This document shows positions 7,849 through 17,180 of a DNA stretch of 64,000 bases, piece after piece (the first letter of the stretch is position 1; each line of letters opens with the position of its first letter). The notes beneath the pieces were generated by a model that was given only the letters and a program-made list of their open reading frames with translations, was not told the DNA's origin and made no database searches. The DNA comes from Streptomyces venezuelae (lineage in GTDB: Bacteria > Actinomycetota > Actinomycetes > Streptomycetales > Streptomycetaceae): assembly GCF_008642375.1 (NCBI RefSeq), contig NZ_CP029194.1:620001-684000 (forward strand), written 5' to 3'. A program made the translations under genes and the position numbers.

Positions 7849-10041
7849 ATGACCGCTCGCGTCACCAGTGCGTTCGACCTGCCCGAGCGCCTCGCCGCCA
7901 AGGCCGACCCGGCGCTGATCGCCGGCGACGAGAAGCACTTCGCGGACATCGCGCAGAGCCTCGACCAGGTGATCGCCGAACTGTCCGAGCGGCTCGACGC
8001 CGAGCTCAGGGCCCCCGGCGGCGTCGGCCGGGAGGCGATGGAGCGGGACATCGAGGTCCACCGGCTGACCACCCGCCTGCGCGCGCTGCGCCGCTTCGGC
8101 CTGGACCTGTGTCTCGGGCACATGGTCGCCGCGGACGGCTCCGAGCCGCTGTTCGTCGGGCGGCTCGGCCTCACCGACAGCTCGGGCCGCCGGCTGCTGA
8201 TCGACTGGCGCTCCCCCGCGGCCGAGCCGTTCTTCGGCGCGACCCACGGCAACCCGATGGGTCTCGCGAGCCGCCGCAGGTACCGCTGGACCGGCGGCCG
8301 GATCAGCGACTACTGGGACGAGGTGTTCACCCGGGACGCCTTCGCCGGGCACGCCGCCCTCGACGACCAGTCGGCCTTCATCGCCGGCCTCGGCAGCAAC
8401 CGCTCGGCCCGGATGCGTGACGTCCTCGGCACCATCCAGGCCGACCAGGACGCCATCATCCGCGCGGGCTCGCGCGGCGCCCTCGTCGTCGACGGCGGCC
8501 CCGGTACGGGAAAGACCGTCGTCGCGCTCCACCGCTCCGCCTATCTCCTCTACTCCGACCCCCGTCTCGGCCACCGTCGGGGCGGCGTGCTCTTCGTCGG
8601 CCCCCACGACCCGTACCTGGCGTACGTCGCCGACGTCCTCCCCAGCCTCGGCGAGGAGGGCGTGCAGACGTGCACCCTGCGGGACCTCGTCCCCGAAGGG
8701 GCCTCGGCGCCGGCCGAGACCGACGCGGAGGTCGCCCGGCTCAAGTCGTCCGCCGGCATGGTGAAGGCGATCGAGAAGGCCGTCCGGTTCTACGAGGACC
8801 CGCCCACCGAGGCGATGACGGTCACCACGCCCTGGGCCGACATCCGGCTGAGCACGGAGGAATGGGTCGAGGCGTTCGAGGCGCCGGGGCCGAGCACTCC
8901 GCACAACGAGGCGCGCGACCTCATCTGGGACGAACTGGCCACGATCCTGTGGGACAAGTTCGACGCGGCCGGGTACGCGGAGGGACACGGGGACGAGGGC
9001 GGCGACGAGGACACCGTGTCGCCCGAGCAGTTCCGCAGGGCGCTGCTCCACGACAAGGAACTGGTCAGCGCGCTCCACGGCGCGTGGCCGATCCTCGAAC
9101 CCGCCGACGTCGTCGGTGACCTGTGGACGGTCCCCGCCTACCTGCGGATGTGCGCTCCCTGGCTCGACCGCGACGAGGTCCGGGCCCTGAAGCGCGAGGA
9201 CCCGCACGCCTGGACGGTGTCCGACCTGCCGCTCCTGGACGCGGCGCGGCAGCGGCTCGGCGACCCGAAGGCCTCGCAGCGCAAGCGCCGCCACGACGCC
9301 ACCGTCGCCGCCGAGCGCGAGCGCATGGCGGGCGTCATCAGCGACATCGTCGACGCCGATGCCGACGGCGAGGGTGCGGTGACCATGCTGCGCGGCCGCG
9401 ACCTCCAGGACAGCCTGATCGACGAGACGGCGCTGCCCGGCGCCGACGTGGACCCGCTGGCCGGCCCGTTCGCGCACGTCGTCGTGGACGAGGCGCAGGA
9501 GCTGACCGACGCGGAGTGGCAGATGCTGCTGCTGCGCTGCCCGTCGCGGAGCTTCACCATCGTCGGTGACCGCGCGCAGGCCCGGCACGGCTTCACCGAG
9601 TCGTGGCGGGAACGGCTGGAGCGGGTCGGGCTCGACCGGATCGAGGTGGCCTCGCTCGGCGTCAACTACCGGACGCCGGAGGAGGTCATGACGGAGGCCG
9701 AGCCGGTGATCCGCGCCGCGCTCCCCGACGCGAACGTGCCCAGCTCGATCCGCAGCAGCGGCATTCCCGTCGTCCACGGATCCGTCGCGGAGCTCGACTC
9801 GGTCCTGGACACCTGGCTCGCGGAGAACGCCGACGGGATCGCCTGTGTCATCGGCGATCCCACGTTCCCCGCGACGGCCCGCGTACGGTCGCTGACCCCG
9901 CAGCTGTCGAAGGGGCTGGAGTTCGACCTGGTCGTGCTCGTCGACCCGGAGACGTACGGCGAGGGCATCGAGGGGGCGGTCGACCGCTACGTCGCCATGA
10001 CCCGGGCGACGCGGCAGCTCGTCATTCTCACGAGCTCCTGA
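7849..10041 (+). CDS. helR: RNA polymerase-recycling ATPase HelR (HelD family)
   Basis: This is a 730-residue superfamily 1 (UvrD/Rep-like) ATPase. The N-terminal region to about residue 150 has the long charged helices and the FVGRLGLTDSSGRRLLIDWR block of the HelD arm that enters RNA polymerase. Walker A is GGPGTGKT (216-223), Walker B is VVDEAQE (around 546-552), and motif YVAMTRATRQL closes the protein. HelD/HelR proteins strip stalled or rifamycin-bound RNA polymerase from DNA; Streptomyces HelR confers rifamycin tolerance this way. The 20-bp element 82 nt upstream supports the HelR assignment over a generic helicase. ATG 7849 was chosen because family similarity begins at TSAFDLPERLAAKADP. 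TTG 7822, behind GGGAG, is a real alternative adding nine residues. Confidence 0.88.
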   Translation: MTARVTSAFDLPERLAAKADPALIAGDEKHFADIAQSLDQVIAELSERLDAELRAPGGVGREAMERDIEVHRLTTRLRALRRFGLDLCLGHMVAADGSEPLFVGRLGLTDSSGRRLLIDWRSPAAEPFFGATHGNPMGLASRRRYRWTGGRISDYWDEVFTRDAFAGHAALDDQSAFIAGLGSNRSARMRDVLGTIQADQDAIIRAGSRGALVVDGGPGTGKTVVALHRSAYLLYSDPRLGHRRGGVLFVGPHDPYLAYVADVLPSLGEEGVQTCTLRDLVPEGASAPAETDAEVARLKSSAGMVKAIEKAVRFYEDPPTEAMTVTTPWADIRLSTEEWVEAFEAPGPSTPHNEARDLIWDELATILWDKFDAAGYAEGHGDEGGDEDTVSPEQFRRALLHDKELVSALHGAWPILEPADVVGDLWTVPAYLRMCAPWLDRDEVRALKREDPHAWTVSDLPLLDAARQRLGDPKASQRKRRHDATVAAERERMAGVISDIVDADADGEGAVTMLRGRDLQDSLIDETALPGADVDPLAGPFAHVVVDEAQELTDAEWQMLLLRCPSRSFTIVGDRAQARHGFTESWRERLERVGLDRIEVASLGVNYRTPEEVMTEAEPVIRAALPDANVPSSIRSSGIPVVHGSVAELDSVLDTWLAENADGIACVIGDPTFPATARVRSLTPQLSKGLEFDLVVLVDPETYGEGIEGAVDRYVAMTRATRQLVILTSS

Positions 10042-10060
10042 CCCGCTCCTGACGTCGGTG

Positions 10061-10096
10061 GGTGACGGCGGGGCCGGTACCGGTCCGGCCGTCACC
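10061..10096 (+). terminator. Terminator of helR
   Basis: GGTGACGGC (10061-10069) pairs with GCCGTCACC (10088-10096). The enclosed GGGCCGGTACCGGTCC can also fold, giving a long interrupted stem 19 nt after the helR stop. Confidence 0.8.
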
Positions 10097-10256
10097 TCGC
10101 AGCGGCGCCGCCCACCCGGACGGCTGACGGCCGATCGGGGCGTTGACCAGGCAATTCCCTCTCCAGAGCTCGTCATATAGCAGGACGAGTGGTTTACCTT
10201 CCCGTCCGTGTGAAGGCGCTGGCCCATGGGACGCCCGTGCGTCGAGTGTGTGCGCG

Positions 10257-12233
10257 ATGAGTACTCACGACACCCCCACTCCGGACATCGGCACTCCCTC
10301 ACGGCGCTCCGTGGTCACGGCGACCGGCGCCTCGGCGCTCGCCGCCGGGCTCGCCGCCGCCTCCGCCGGGCCCGCGACCGCCTGGAGCCCGGCCGGCGCG
10401 CCCTCCACGGCGCCCGCCGCCGCCCCCGCCGCCGCACCGCCCGGCACCGACCCCCGGGCGTACGCCACCGTCGCCCGCGCCATCGCCGTCTACGACGAGC
10501 ACGACGAGCCGCTCGTCCCGGCCTATCTGAGGATCGTCGAGAACGGCCTGCCCGCCCGCCGGGCGAAGGCCACGAAACGGGTCCTGATCGTCGGCGCCGG
10601 ACCGGCCGGGCTCCTCGCCGCCGACCTGCTCAACCGCGCCGGCCACGACGTCGTCGTGATCGAGGCCAACGGCAACCGCGTCGGCGGTCGCATCAAGACG
10701 TTCCGCAAGGGCGGCCACGAGAACGGGGCGCAGCCCTTCGCCGACCCCCTCCAGTACGCCGAGGCCGGGGCGATGCGCCTGCCCGAGAGCCACCCGCTGC
10801 TCATGGCGCTGATCGAGAAGTACGCGCTCCCGCGCCAGGAGTTCTACCTGGTGGACGTGGAGGTCGGGAACCCGGCGAAGCAGGCCAACCGCACCTGGAT
10901 CCATGTCAACGGCGTCCACATGCGCCGGGCGGACTACGAGCAGAACCCCGCCCCGGTCAACGACACCTTCGGCGTCACGGGCGACCACCGGACGAAGACC
11001 GCCGCGGCGATCCTCGCGGACGCCCTCGAACCCGCGCGCCGGCTCGTCCGGGACAAGGAGGGGACGGCCCTCGTCGAGGGCTGGGTCGAGATCCTCCAGC
11101 GGTACGGCCACTGGTCCATGTACCGGTACCTGACCGAGGTCGCCGGACTCGACACCCGCACCGTCGACCTCGTCGGCACCATCCAGAACCTGACCTCGCG
11201 GCTGCACCTCTCCTTCATGCACAGCTTCCTGTCCGCCGCGCTGATCGACCCCAGGACCAGGTTCTGGGAGATCAAGGGCGGCACCGCGCTGTTCGCCGAC
11301 GCGCTGTACGCGCCGGTGAAGGGAAAGGTGCGGCTCGACCGGCGCGCCGTACGGATCGAGCGGAGCGGCGGCAAGGTCAGGGTGCACACCGTCTCCGAGG
11401 ACCACCGGACCGGCGGGGAGGGAGTCACGGAGGTCTTCGAGGGCGACGAGGCCATCGTCACCGTCCCCTTCTCGGGGCTGCGGCACGTGACGTTCGACCC
11501 GCCGCTGAGCTACGGCAAGCGCCGGGCGATCACGGAGCTGCACTACGACGCGGCGACCAAGGTGCTCCTGGAGTTCTCGCGGCGCTGGTGGGAGTTCACC
11601 GAGGCGGAGTGGAAGGAGACACTGGACTCCGTCGAGGACGGGCTGTACGAGCGGTACCGGGCGGGCACGGTCGCGCACGGCGAGTACCTCGGCGCGCACC
11701 GGTCGGTGAAGGACCTGGGGGTGACGATCCCCGACGTCCTCAAGGAGTACCACTCCGTCTTCCGGCCCGCCGCCGGCCGCGACCCGGAGGCCTCGCACGT
11801 GCGGGGCGGCGGCACGGTCAGCGACAACGCCAACCGCTTCATGTACTTCGAGCACGCGCAGCCCATGGAGGGGAGCGACGGTGGCATCATGCTCGCCTCC
11901 TACAGCTGGGCCGACGACGCCCTCAAGTGGGACGCGTTCGCCGACGAGGAGCGGTACCTGCGGGCGCTCGCGGGTGTGCAGGCCGTCTTCGGCCGCCGCT
12001 GCGAGGTCTTCTTCACCAACAAGTGCAGGACCCAGTCGTGGATGCGTGACCACTACGCGTACGGGGAGGCCTCCGTGCTGTTCCCGGGGCAGCACACCGA
12101 GCTGTTCCCGGACGTCCCGACCTCCGAGGGGCCGCTCCACTTCGCGGGGTGCCACACCTCGGTCAAGCCCGCGTGGATCGAGGGGGCCCTGGAGTCCGCC
12201 GTCCGTACGTCCTTGAAGGTCCACGCGGGCTGA
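10257..12233 (+). CDS. Exported FAD-dependent L-amino-acid oxidase (L-glutamate oxidase-like)
   Basis: This is a 658-residue flavin amine oxidase. Residues 15-45 hold a twin-arginine-like signal ([20 protein letters not shown]). The dinucleotide-binding fold is [17 protein letters not shown] at about 109-125, followed by [14 protein letters not shown]. Long blocks such as [40 protein letters not shown] and [20 protein letters not shown] match the Streptomyces L-glutamate oxidase branch of L-amino-acid oxidases. These enzymes deaminate L-amino acids to 2-oxo acids with H2O2 and NH3. The segment after HSFL (SAALIDPR) differs from what I recall of the glutamate enzyme, so the substrate may differ. 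ATG 10257 has a poor ribosome site but gives the export signal. It is monocistronic and ends in a strong terminator. Confidence 0.82.
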   Translation: MSTHDTPTPDIGTPSRRSVVTATGASALAAGLAAASAGPATAWSPAGAPSTAPAAAPAAAPPGTDPRAYATVARAIAVYDEHDEPLVPAYLRIVENGLPARRAKATKRVLIVGAGPAGLLAADLLNRAGHDVVVIEANGNRVGGRIKTFRKGGHENGAQPFADPLQYAEAGAMRLPESHPLLMALIEKYALPRQEFYLVDVEVGNPAKQANRTWIHVNGVHMRRADYEQNPAPVNDTFGVTGDHRTKTAAAILADALEPARRLVRDKEGTALVEGWVEILQRYGHWSMYRYLTEVAGLDTRTVDLVGTIQNLTSRLHLSFMHSFLSAALIDPRTRFWEIKGGTALFADALYAPVKGKVRLDRRAVRIERSGGKVRVHTVSEDHRTGGEGVTEVFEGDEAIVTVPFSGLRHVTFDPPLSYGKRRAITELHYDAATKVLLEFSRRWWEFTEAEWKETLDSVEDGLYERYRAGTVAHGEYLGAHRSVKDLGVTIPDVLKEYHSVFRPAAGRDPEASHVRGGGTVSDNANRFMYFEHAQPMEGSDGGIMLASYSWADDALKWDAFADEERYLRALAGVQAVFGRRCEVFFTNKCRTQSWMRDHYAYGEASVLFPGQHTELFPDVPTSEGPLHFAGCHTSVKPAWIEGALESAVRTSLKVHAG

Positions 12234-12245
12234 CGGACGGGGTGC

Positions 12246-12275
12246 GGGTCCACCGGACCGGTGACCGGTGGACCC
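12246..12275. terminator. Bidirectional terminator between oxidase and SulP genes
   Basis: GGGTCCACCGG (12246-12256) and CCGGTGGACCC (12265-12275) make a perfect 11-bp stem around an 8-nt loop. It ends one base before the stop codon of the convergent SulP gene. Confidence 0.85.
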
Positions 12276-13784
12276 TCACCCGGGGGTGAGTTCGCCGCTG
12301 AGCTTCTCGTGGAGTGCGGCACTGGGTCCGTTGAGGCCGATGATCTCCACGGTCTTTCCGTGCTGGGCGTACCGGGTCTCGACGGCGTCGAGCGCGGCGA
12401 CCGACGAGGCGTCCCAGACGTGCGCGGCGGACAGGTCGACGACGACCTTGCCGGGGTCGGTGGCGTACGCGAAGCGGCCGACGAGGTCGTTGGAGGAGGC
12501 GAAGAACAGCGCGCCGGTGACGCGGTAGACGACCCTGGTCCCGTCGGGGTCGGTGACGGCCGTGACGTCGGCGAGGTGGGCGACGCGCCGGGCGAAGATC
12601 ATGATGGCGGTGACCGAGCCGCAGACGACGCCGACGGCGAGGTTGTGCGTGGCCACCACGCAGACGACGGTGATCACCATGACGGCGATCTCCCCGGCGG
12701 GCAGCCGCCGCAGGGTCCTCGGGGCGAGGGAGTGCCAGTCGAACTGGGCGAAGCAGACCATCACCATGACGGCGATCAGGGCGGCCATGGGGATGTCGGA
12801 GACGACCGGGCCGAAGACGATGCACAGCACCATCAGGAACGCGCCGGACAGGAAGGTCGACAGGCGGGTGCGGGCGCCGGAGACCTTGACGTTGATCATC
12901 GTCTGGCCGATCATCGCGCAGCCGCCCATGCCGCCGAAGAAGCCGGTCACGATGTTGGCGATGCCCTGGCCGATCGACTCGCGGGTCTTGCTGGAGCGGG
13001 TGTCGGTGATCTCGTCGACCAGCTTGGCCGTCATCAGCGACTCCATCAGGCCGACCAGCGCCATCGCGAGCGCGTACGGAGCGATCAGCGTGAGGGTGTC
13101 GAGCGTGTACGGCACGTCCGGCAGGCCGGGGACGGGCAGGGCGGACGGCAGGGCGCCCTTGTCGCCGACCGTCGGGACCGCGATTCCGGCGGCGACGGTG
13201 ACGGCGGTGAGGACGGCGACCGAGACCAGCGGGGCCGGGACGGCCGTGGTCACCCGGGGGAAGAACACCAGCAGCGCGAACCCGGCGGCGAGCAGCGGCC
13301 AGACGGCCCAGGGCACGTCCCGGAGCTCCTTGACCTGGGCCATGAAGACCAGGATCGCGAGGGAGTTGACGAAGCCGACCATCACCGAGCGCGGGACGAA
13401 GCGCAGGAGCTTCGCCACCCCGAGCGCTCCCAGGACGATCTGGAAGGCACCGGCGAGGATGACGGCGGCGATCAGGTAGCCGAGGCCGTGCTCGCGGTTC
13501 AGGGGCGCGATGACGAGGGCGACGGCGCCGGTCGCGGCGGAGATCATGGCCCGTCGGCCGCCGACGACGGAGATCACCACGGCCATGGTGAAGGAGGCGA
13601 AGAGTCCGATCGCCGGGTCCACTCCCGCGATGATCGAGAACGAGATCGCCTCGGGGATCAGCGCGAGCGCGACGACCAGGCCGCCGAGCACCTCGGTGCG
13701 CCAGACCCTGGGGTCGCGCAGCCAGTCCGGCTTCATGCCGCGCAGGCGCGCGACCGGGGACACGACGGAAACGGAGGAGGACAA
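12276..13784 (-). CDS. SulP family anion transporter with STAS domain
   Basis: The 502-residue membrane protein has about 11-12 hydrophobic segments starting at EVLGGLVVALALIPEAISFS, the first SulP transmembrane helix. It keeps the family loops GLFASFTMAVVISVVGGRR and GGMGGCAMIGQTMINVKVSG (G-G-C-A-M-I-G-Q). A STAS domain (about 400-500) ends it, with VVDLSAAHVWDASSVAALD around the usual phosphorylation-loop serines. SulP proteins take up sulfate, bicarbonate or related anions; no carbonic anhydrase is fused or adjacent. The start is unsettled: TTG 13784, GTG 13760 and ATG 13736 are in frame, and I use the longest. A 20-bp palindrome lies in the divergent region upstream. Confidence 0.82.
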   Translation of the reverse strand: MSSSVSVVSPVARLRGMKPDWLRDPRVWRTEVLGGLVVALALIPEAISFSIIAGVDPAIGLFASFTMAVVISVVGGRRAMISAATGAVALVIAPLNREHGLGYLIAAVILAGAFQIVLGALGVAKLLRFVPRSVMVGFVNSLAILVFMAQVKELRDVPWAVWPLLAAGFALLVFFPRVTTAVPAPLVSVAVLTAVTVAAGIAVPTVGDKGALPSALPVPGLPDVPYTLDTLTLIAPYALAMALVGLMESLMTAKLVDEITDTRSSKTRESIGQGIANIVTGFFGGMGGCAMIGQTMINVKVSGARTRLSTFLSGAFLMVLCIVFGPVVSDIPMAALIAVMVMVCFAQFDWHSLAPRTLRRLPAGEIAVMVITVVCVVATHNLAVGVVCGSVTAIMIFARRVAHLADVTAVTDPDGTRVVYRVTGALFFASSNDLVGRFAYATDPGKVVVDLSAAHVWDASSVAALDAVETRYAQHGKTVEIIGLNGPSAALHEKLSGELTPG

Positions 13785-13988
13785 GGGAACGGGAACCTGT
13801 CGTGCTCGGGCACACCCGCCGTGGGCGGACGGGGGCGTGCGGCCCCGCGGCGCGCTGGTGCGCTGGAGTGGCGGGAGGCGGGAGGCGGGAGAAGGGAACG
13901 GGCAACTCTACCGTGAGGCCGGAACCGGGCTCCTCGGGGCCCGGCCGCGTACCTCCGGCGCCCGCTCCCCCTCCCCCTCCGGCCTCCT

Positions 13989-14008
13989 TGTCCACCGACC
14001 GGTGGACA
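13989..14008. promoter_or_regulatory. Operator-like palindrome in the divergent sulP/MMPL-remnant region
   Basis: TGTCCACCG (13989-13997) and CGGTGGACA (14000-14008) form a perfect 9-bp inverted repeat with a 2-nt centre. Length and spacing fit a TetR-type operator. It lies 58 nt before the rightward start and about 205 nt before the leftward SulP start. No regulator gene is adjacent. Confidence 0.45.
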
Positions 14009-14065
14009 CGAGGTTCAACCGGGCGAACCTGTCGGCGAGATGGCGCCGCGGCGAGGCTGGGACGC

Positions 14066-14350
14066 ATGACGAACCCCACCGTACGCACGGCCCGGTACAG
14101 CGCCCGGCACCCCTGGCGCGCACTGATCGGCTGGATCCTCCTCGTGGCCCTCTGCCTCGCCGCCGAGGGCGGGCTCCAGCTGAGGCCCCTGGAGCGGATC
14201 GTCGTCCAGGCCGCGCCCGGCACCGGCCCCTTCGACCGGGCCGAGGCCGACGCCGCCGCGCGCGACGTCGTCGCCCGGATGCGCCGGCTGCCCGAGGCGC
14301 TGTCCGTGGCCGACCCGGTCGCGGACGCCCGGCCGCCGCGCCGGCTGTAG
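14066..14350 (+). pseudogene. N-terminal MMPL-like remnant or small membrane protein
   Basis: This 94-residue frame starts VRTARYSARHPWRALIGWIL, then LVALCLAAEGG, like the basic tail and first transmembrane helix of MMPL/RND-type transporters. It then jumps to VVQAAPGTGPFDRAEADAAA and VVARMRRLPEALSVADPVAD, which resembles the start of the first MMPL extracytoplasmic domain. The 25 or so residues normally between (the FSLPGTDS-type segment) are missing, and a stop follows at once. A full MMPL protein has about 700 residues. It may be a decayed transporter gene or a domesticated one-helix protein. GAGG about 10 nt before ATG 14066 is a plausible ribosome site. Confidence 0.45.
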
Positions 14351-14359
14351 CCGGGGAGG

Positions 14360-15754
14360 TCAGCTGTCGAAGCCGAGACCCAGGCGGTCCAGGGTGCGCA
14401 GCCAGAGGTTGCGGCGGCCCCCGGAGTGGTCCGCGCGGGTCATGGACCACTGGGTGATGCCGATGCCCACCGAGCGGACCGGCTCGGGCGGGAACGGCAG
14501 CGGCTTGCGGCGGACCAGTTCCAGCGAGGTGCGTTCGGTGCGGGCGCCGTCGAGCAGGTCGAGCACGACCTCCGCGCCGAAGCGGGTCGCGCCCACGCCG
14601 AGGCCGGTGAAGCCGGCGGCGTAGGCGACCTTGCCCCGGTGACTGGTGTCGAAGAAGACGCAGAAGCGGGTGCTCATGTCGATCGCGCCGCCCCAGGTGT
14701 GGCTGAAGCGCACGCCTTCCAGCTGGGGGAAGGTGGTGAAGAAGTGGCGTGCGAGGGTCGCGAAGGTCTCGTGCCGCTGGTCGTACTCGGGGCGCACGCG
14801 CCCGTTGTAGTGGTAGATGGCGTCGTAGCCGCCCCACAGGATGCGGTTGTCGGCGGAGAGCCGGACGTAGTGGAAGTGGTTGTTCATGTCCGCGAAGCCC
14901 TGCCGGTTCCGCCAGCCCACGGAGGCGAGCCGGTCCTCGGTGAGCGGCTCGGTCATGAGTGCGTAGTCGTAGACGGGGACGGTGTACGGGCGGTGGCGGC
15001 GGAGCAGGGAGGGGTACGCGTTCGTGGCGAGGGCCACCTTGCGGGCGGTGATCCGCCCGTAGGGGGTGCGGACGGCCATCGTGCGGCCCTGCTCGTCGAG
15101 CGAGAGGGCGGGGGTGTGCTCGTGGAAGCGGACCCCCAGGTCGAGGCAGGCCCGCTTGAGGCCCCAGGCGAGGCGGGCCGGGTCGACCATGGCCACGTCG
15201 TTCCTGTTCCACAGGCCGGCGAGGAAGGTCGGGGAGTCGATCTCGGCGCGTACGGCTTCGGCGTCGAGGTACTGGGAGGCGCCGCCGTACCGGGCGACGG
15301 TCTCGGCCTCCTCCTGGAGGAGGCCGACCTGGTAGGGCTCGGTGGCGACGGCGAGGGAGCCGGTGCGCTCCCAGTCGCAGTCGATGCCGTGGCGGACGAG
15401 CGTGTCCTCCATGGCCTGGAGGTTCTCGCGGCCGAGGCGCTCCAGGAGGCCGATCTCGTCGGGCCAGCGGGAGAGGCCGTTGTGCAGGCCGTGGGTGAGG
15501 CTGGACTCGACGAATCCGCCGTTGCGCCCGGAGGCGGCGCCGCCCGCCTCCTCGGCCTCGACGAGGAGCACGTCGAGCGAGGGGTCCCGCTCCTTGGCGA
15601 CCAGGGCCGTCCAGAGGCCGGTGTAGCCGCCGCCGACCACGAGGAGGTCGCAGGTGGTCGCGCCGACGAGGGCGGGCGCGGGCTGCGGCTTCTCGGGACT
15701 GTCGAGCCAGAACGGGGTCGGCTCGGCGTCCCGGAGCGAGGCGAGGGGGTCCAT
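14360..15754 (-). CDS. FAD-dependent amine oxidoreductase (DAO family, glutamylputrescine-oxidase-like)
   Basis: This 464-residue protein has a Rossmann FAD motif DLLVVGGGYTGLWTA at about 36-50, then EAGGAASGRNGGFVESSLTHG, the flavin-embedding loop of the D-amino-acid-oxidase superfamily. The C-terminal block GKVAYAAGFTGLGVGATRFG is typical of glycine/sarcosine/gamma-glutamylputrescine oxidase relatives. It probably oxidises a secondary or primary amine; the substrate is not clear. ATG 15754 has AAGGAG 9 nt upstream. ATG 15811 in the same frame also has a good GGAGAGG site and would add 19 residues, so two starts are possible. It lies beyond the strong terminator of the pob/pca operon and is likely separately transcribed. 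Confidence 0.8.
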   Translation of the reverse strand: MDPLASLRDAEPTPFWLDSPEKPQPAPALVGATTCDLLVVGGGYTGLWTALVAKERDPSLDVLLVEAEEAGGAASGRNGGFVESSLTHGLHNGLSRWPDEIGLLERLGRENLQAMEDTLVRHGIDCDWERTGSLAVATEPYQVGLLQEEAETVARYGGASQYLDAEAVRAEIDSPTFLAGLWNRNDVAMVDPARLAWGLKRACLDLGVRFHEHTPALSLDEQGRTMAVRTPYGRITARKVALATNAYPSLLRRHRPYTVPVYDYALMTEPLTEDRLASVGWRNRQGFADMNNHFHYVRLSADNRILWGGYDAIYHYNGRVRPEYDQRHETFATLARHFFTTFPQLEGVRFSHTWGGAIDMSTRFCVFFDTSHRGKVAYAAGFTGLGVGATRFGAEVVLDLLDGARTERTSLELVRRKPLPFPPEPVRSVGIGITQWSMTRADHSGGRRNLWLRTLDRLGLGFDS

Positions 15755-15893
15755 GGCGGCGGGCTCCTTGGGATCGCGGAGGTGGGGTTGTGGCCTGCGA
15801 AGTGCCGCCATGAGACCTCTCCGGACGGATCAAGGTCAATGGTGTTGACATAAGCCCGCGCCCTCGGCGTTCTCGCGGGTCGGCGGGGCAGCA

Positions 15894-15930
15894 CGGGGAG
15901 GGCGGCCGCGTCGCGCGGCCGCCCTCCCCG
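15894..15930 (-). terminator. Terminator of the pca-pobA operon
   Basis: A 17-bp perfect stem (15894-15910 with 15914-15930, core GGGGAGGGCGGCCGCG) closes around a 3-nt loop, 17 nt beyond the pobA stop codon. It is among the strongest hairpins in the window. Confidence 0.9.
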
Positions 15931-15947
15931 AGGGTGATGACGCAGTG

Positions 15948-17126
15948 TCAGTTGTCGCTGAATCCCACGTAGTTCTCCGCGAGCGAGGCCGAGGCCGCGC
16001 CCGAGTTCGCGAGGTAGCGCAGGTGCGAGAGGCGCAGTCCGCGGTCGAAGTCGGTGTCGTCCGGGCTGGTGTGCAGGAGGGTCGTCATCGTGTACGAGAA
16101 GTGCTCGGCCCGCCACACACGGCGCAGCGCGGTCTCCGAGTAGGCGTCGAGCAGCGACTCGTCGCCCCGGGCGTGGTGGCGGGTGAGGGCCTGGGCGAGC
16201 AGGGTCACGTCGGCGACGGCGAGGTTGAGGCCCTTGGCCCCGGTGGGCGGCACGATGTGGGCCGCGTCCCCGGCGAGGAAGAGGCGCCCGTGGCGCAGGG
16301 GCTCGGCGACGAAGCTGCGCATCGGGGTGATGCTCTTCTCCGTGACGGGTCCGCGCTTCAGCTCCCAGTCGCCGTCGACGGCGAAGCGCGCTTCCAGTTC
16401 GTCCCAGATCCGCTCGTCCGGCCAGTTGTCGGTGGAGTCGTCCGGGTCGACCTGGAGGTAGAGCCGGCTCACCTCGGGCGAGCGCATGCTGTGCAGGGCG
16501 AAGCCGCGCTCGTGGTGGGCGTAGATCAGCTCGTCGCAGGAGGGCGCGACGTCGGCGAGGATGCCGAGCCAGGAGAAGGGGTAGGTGCGCTCGGTGACGG
16601 TGAGGACGTCCTCGGGCAGGGAGCGCCGGCCTATGCCGTGGAAGCCGTCGCAGGCGACGACGAAGTCGCAGTCGAGGGTGTGCTCGGCCCCGTCGTGGCG
16701 GTAGCGGACGCTCGGGTGGTCGGTCTCGATGCCGCCGACGGAGAGGGCCTCGGCCTCGAAGAGGACCGTGCCGCCGGCTTCCTCGCGCAGGGCGATGAGG
16801 TCCTTCACCACCTCGGTCTGGGCGTAGACCATGACCGACCGGCCGCCCGTGAGGGACGGGAAGTCGATGCGGTGGGAGCGCCGGTCGAAGCGGAGCTCGA
16901 TGCCGTGGTGCTCCAGGCCCTGCCGGTCCATGCGGGTGCCCGCGCCGGAGGCGCGCAGGACGTCGACGGTGTCCTGTTCGAGGATGCCGGCGCGCTGGCG
17001 CCGCTCGACGTAGGCCCGGTCGCGGAGTTCGAGGACGACGTTGTCGATGCCCTGCCGGTGCAGCAGGTGCGAGAGGAGGAGGCCGGCCGGTCCGGCTCCG
17101 ATGATGCCGACGGTGGTGCGGGGCAT
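15948..17126 (-). CDS. pobA: 4-hydroxybenzoate 3-monooxygenase
   Basis: This 392-residue group A flavoprotein monooxygenase converts 4-hydroxybenzoate, NAD(P)H and O2 to protocatechuate. Visible motifs are GAGPAG (9-14), AGILEQDTVDVLR, the CDGFHG motif (about 158) that contacts FAD and NAD(P)H, and GDAAHIVPPTGAKGLNLAVAD near 285, the second FAD motif of PobA. The length matches characterised PobA (about 394). ATG 17126 has GGAG 7 nt upstream. It is last in the pca operon, 54 nt after pcaL, so the enzyme feeding protocatechuate is co-transcribed with the ring-cleavage genes. Induction by protocatechuate or 4-hydroxybenzoate through the divergent IclR protein is a reasonable inference. Confidence 0.95.
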   Translation of the reverse strand: MPRTTVGIIGAGPAGLLLSHLLHRQGIDNVVLELRDRAYVERRQRAGILEQDTVDVLRASGAGTRMDRQGLEHHGIELRFDRRSHRIDFPSLTGGRSVMVYAQTEVVKDLIALREEAGGTVLFEAEALSVGGIETDHPSVRYRHDGAEHTLDCDFVVACDGFHGIGRRSLPEDVLTVTERTYPFSWLGILADVAPSCDELIYAHHERGFALHSMRSPEVSRLYLQVDPDDSTDNWPDERIWDELEARFAVDGDWELKRGPVTEKSITPMRSFVAEPLRHGRLFLAGDAAHIVPPTGAKGLNLAVADVTLLAQALTRHHARGDESLLDAYSETALRRVWRAEHFSYTMTTLLHTSPDDTDFDRGLRLSHLRYLANSGAASASLAENYVGFSDN

Positions 17127-17180
17127 GGGTGGTCTCCGTGAGCGTGAGAGGGAGGGAGAGTCGGGCGGGGGGTGGGCGCG

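Noticed and set aside
12261-13916. Plus-strand 551-residue frame over the SulP gene
   Set aside because: It is a highly charged Asp/Gly/His/Arg translation of the antisense of a membrane protein, with no recognisable motif.
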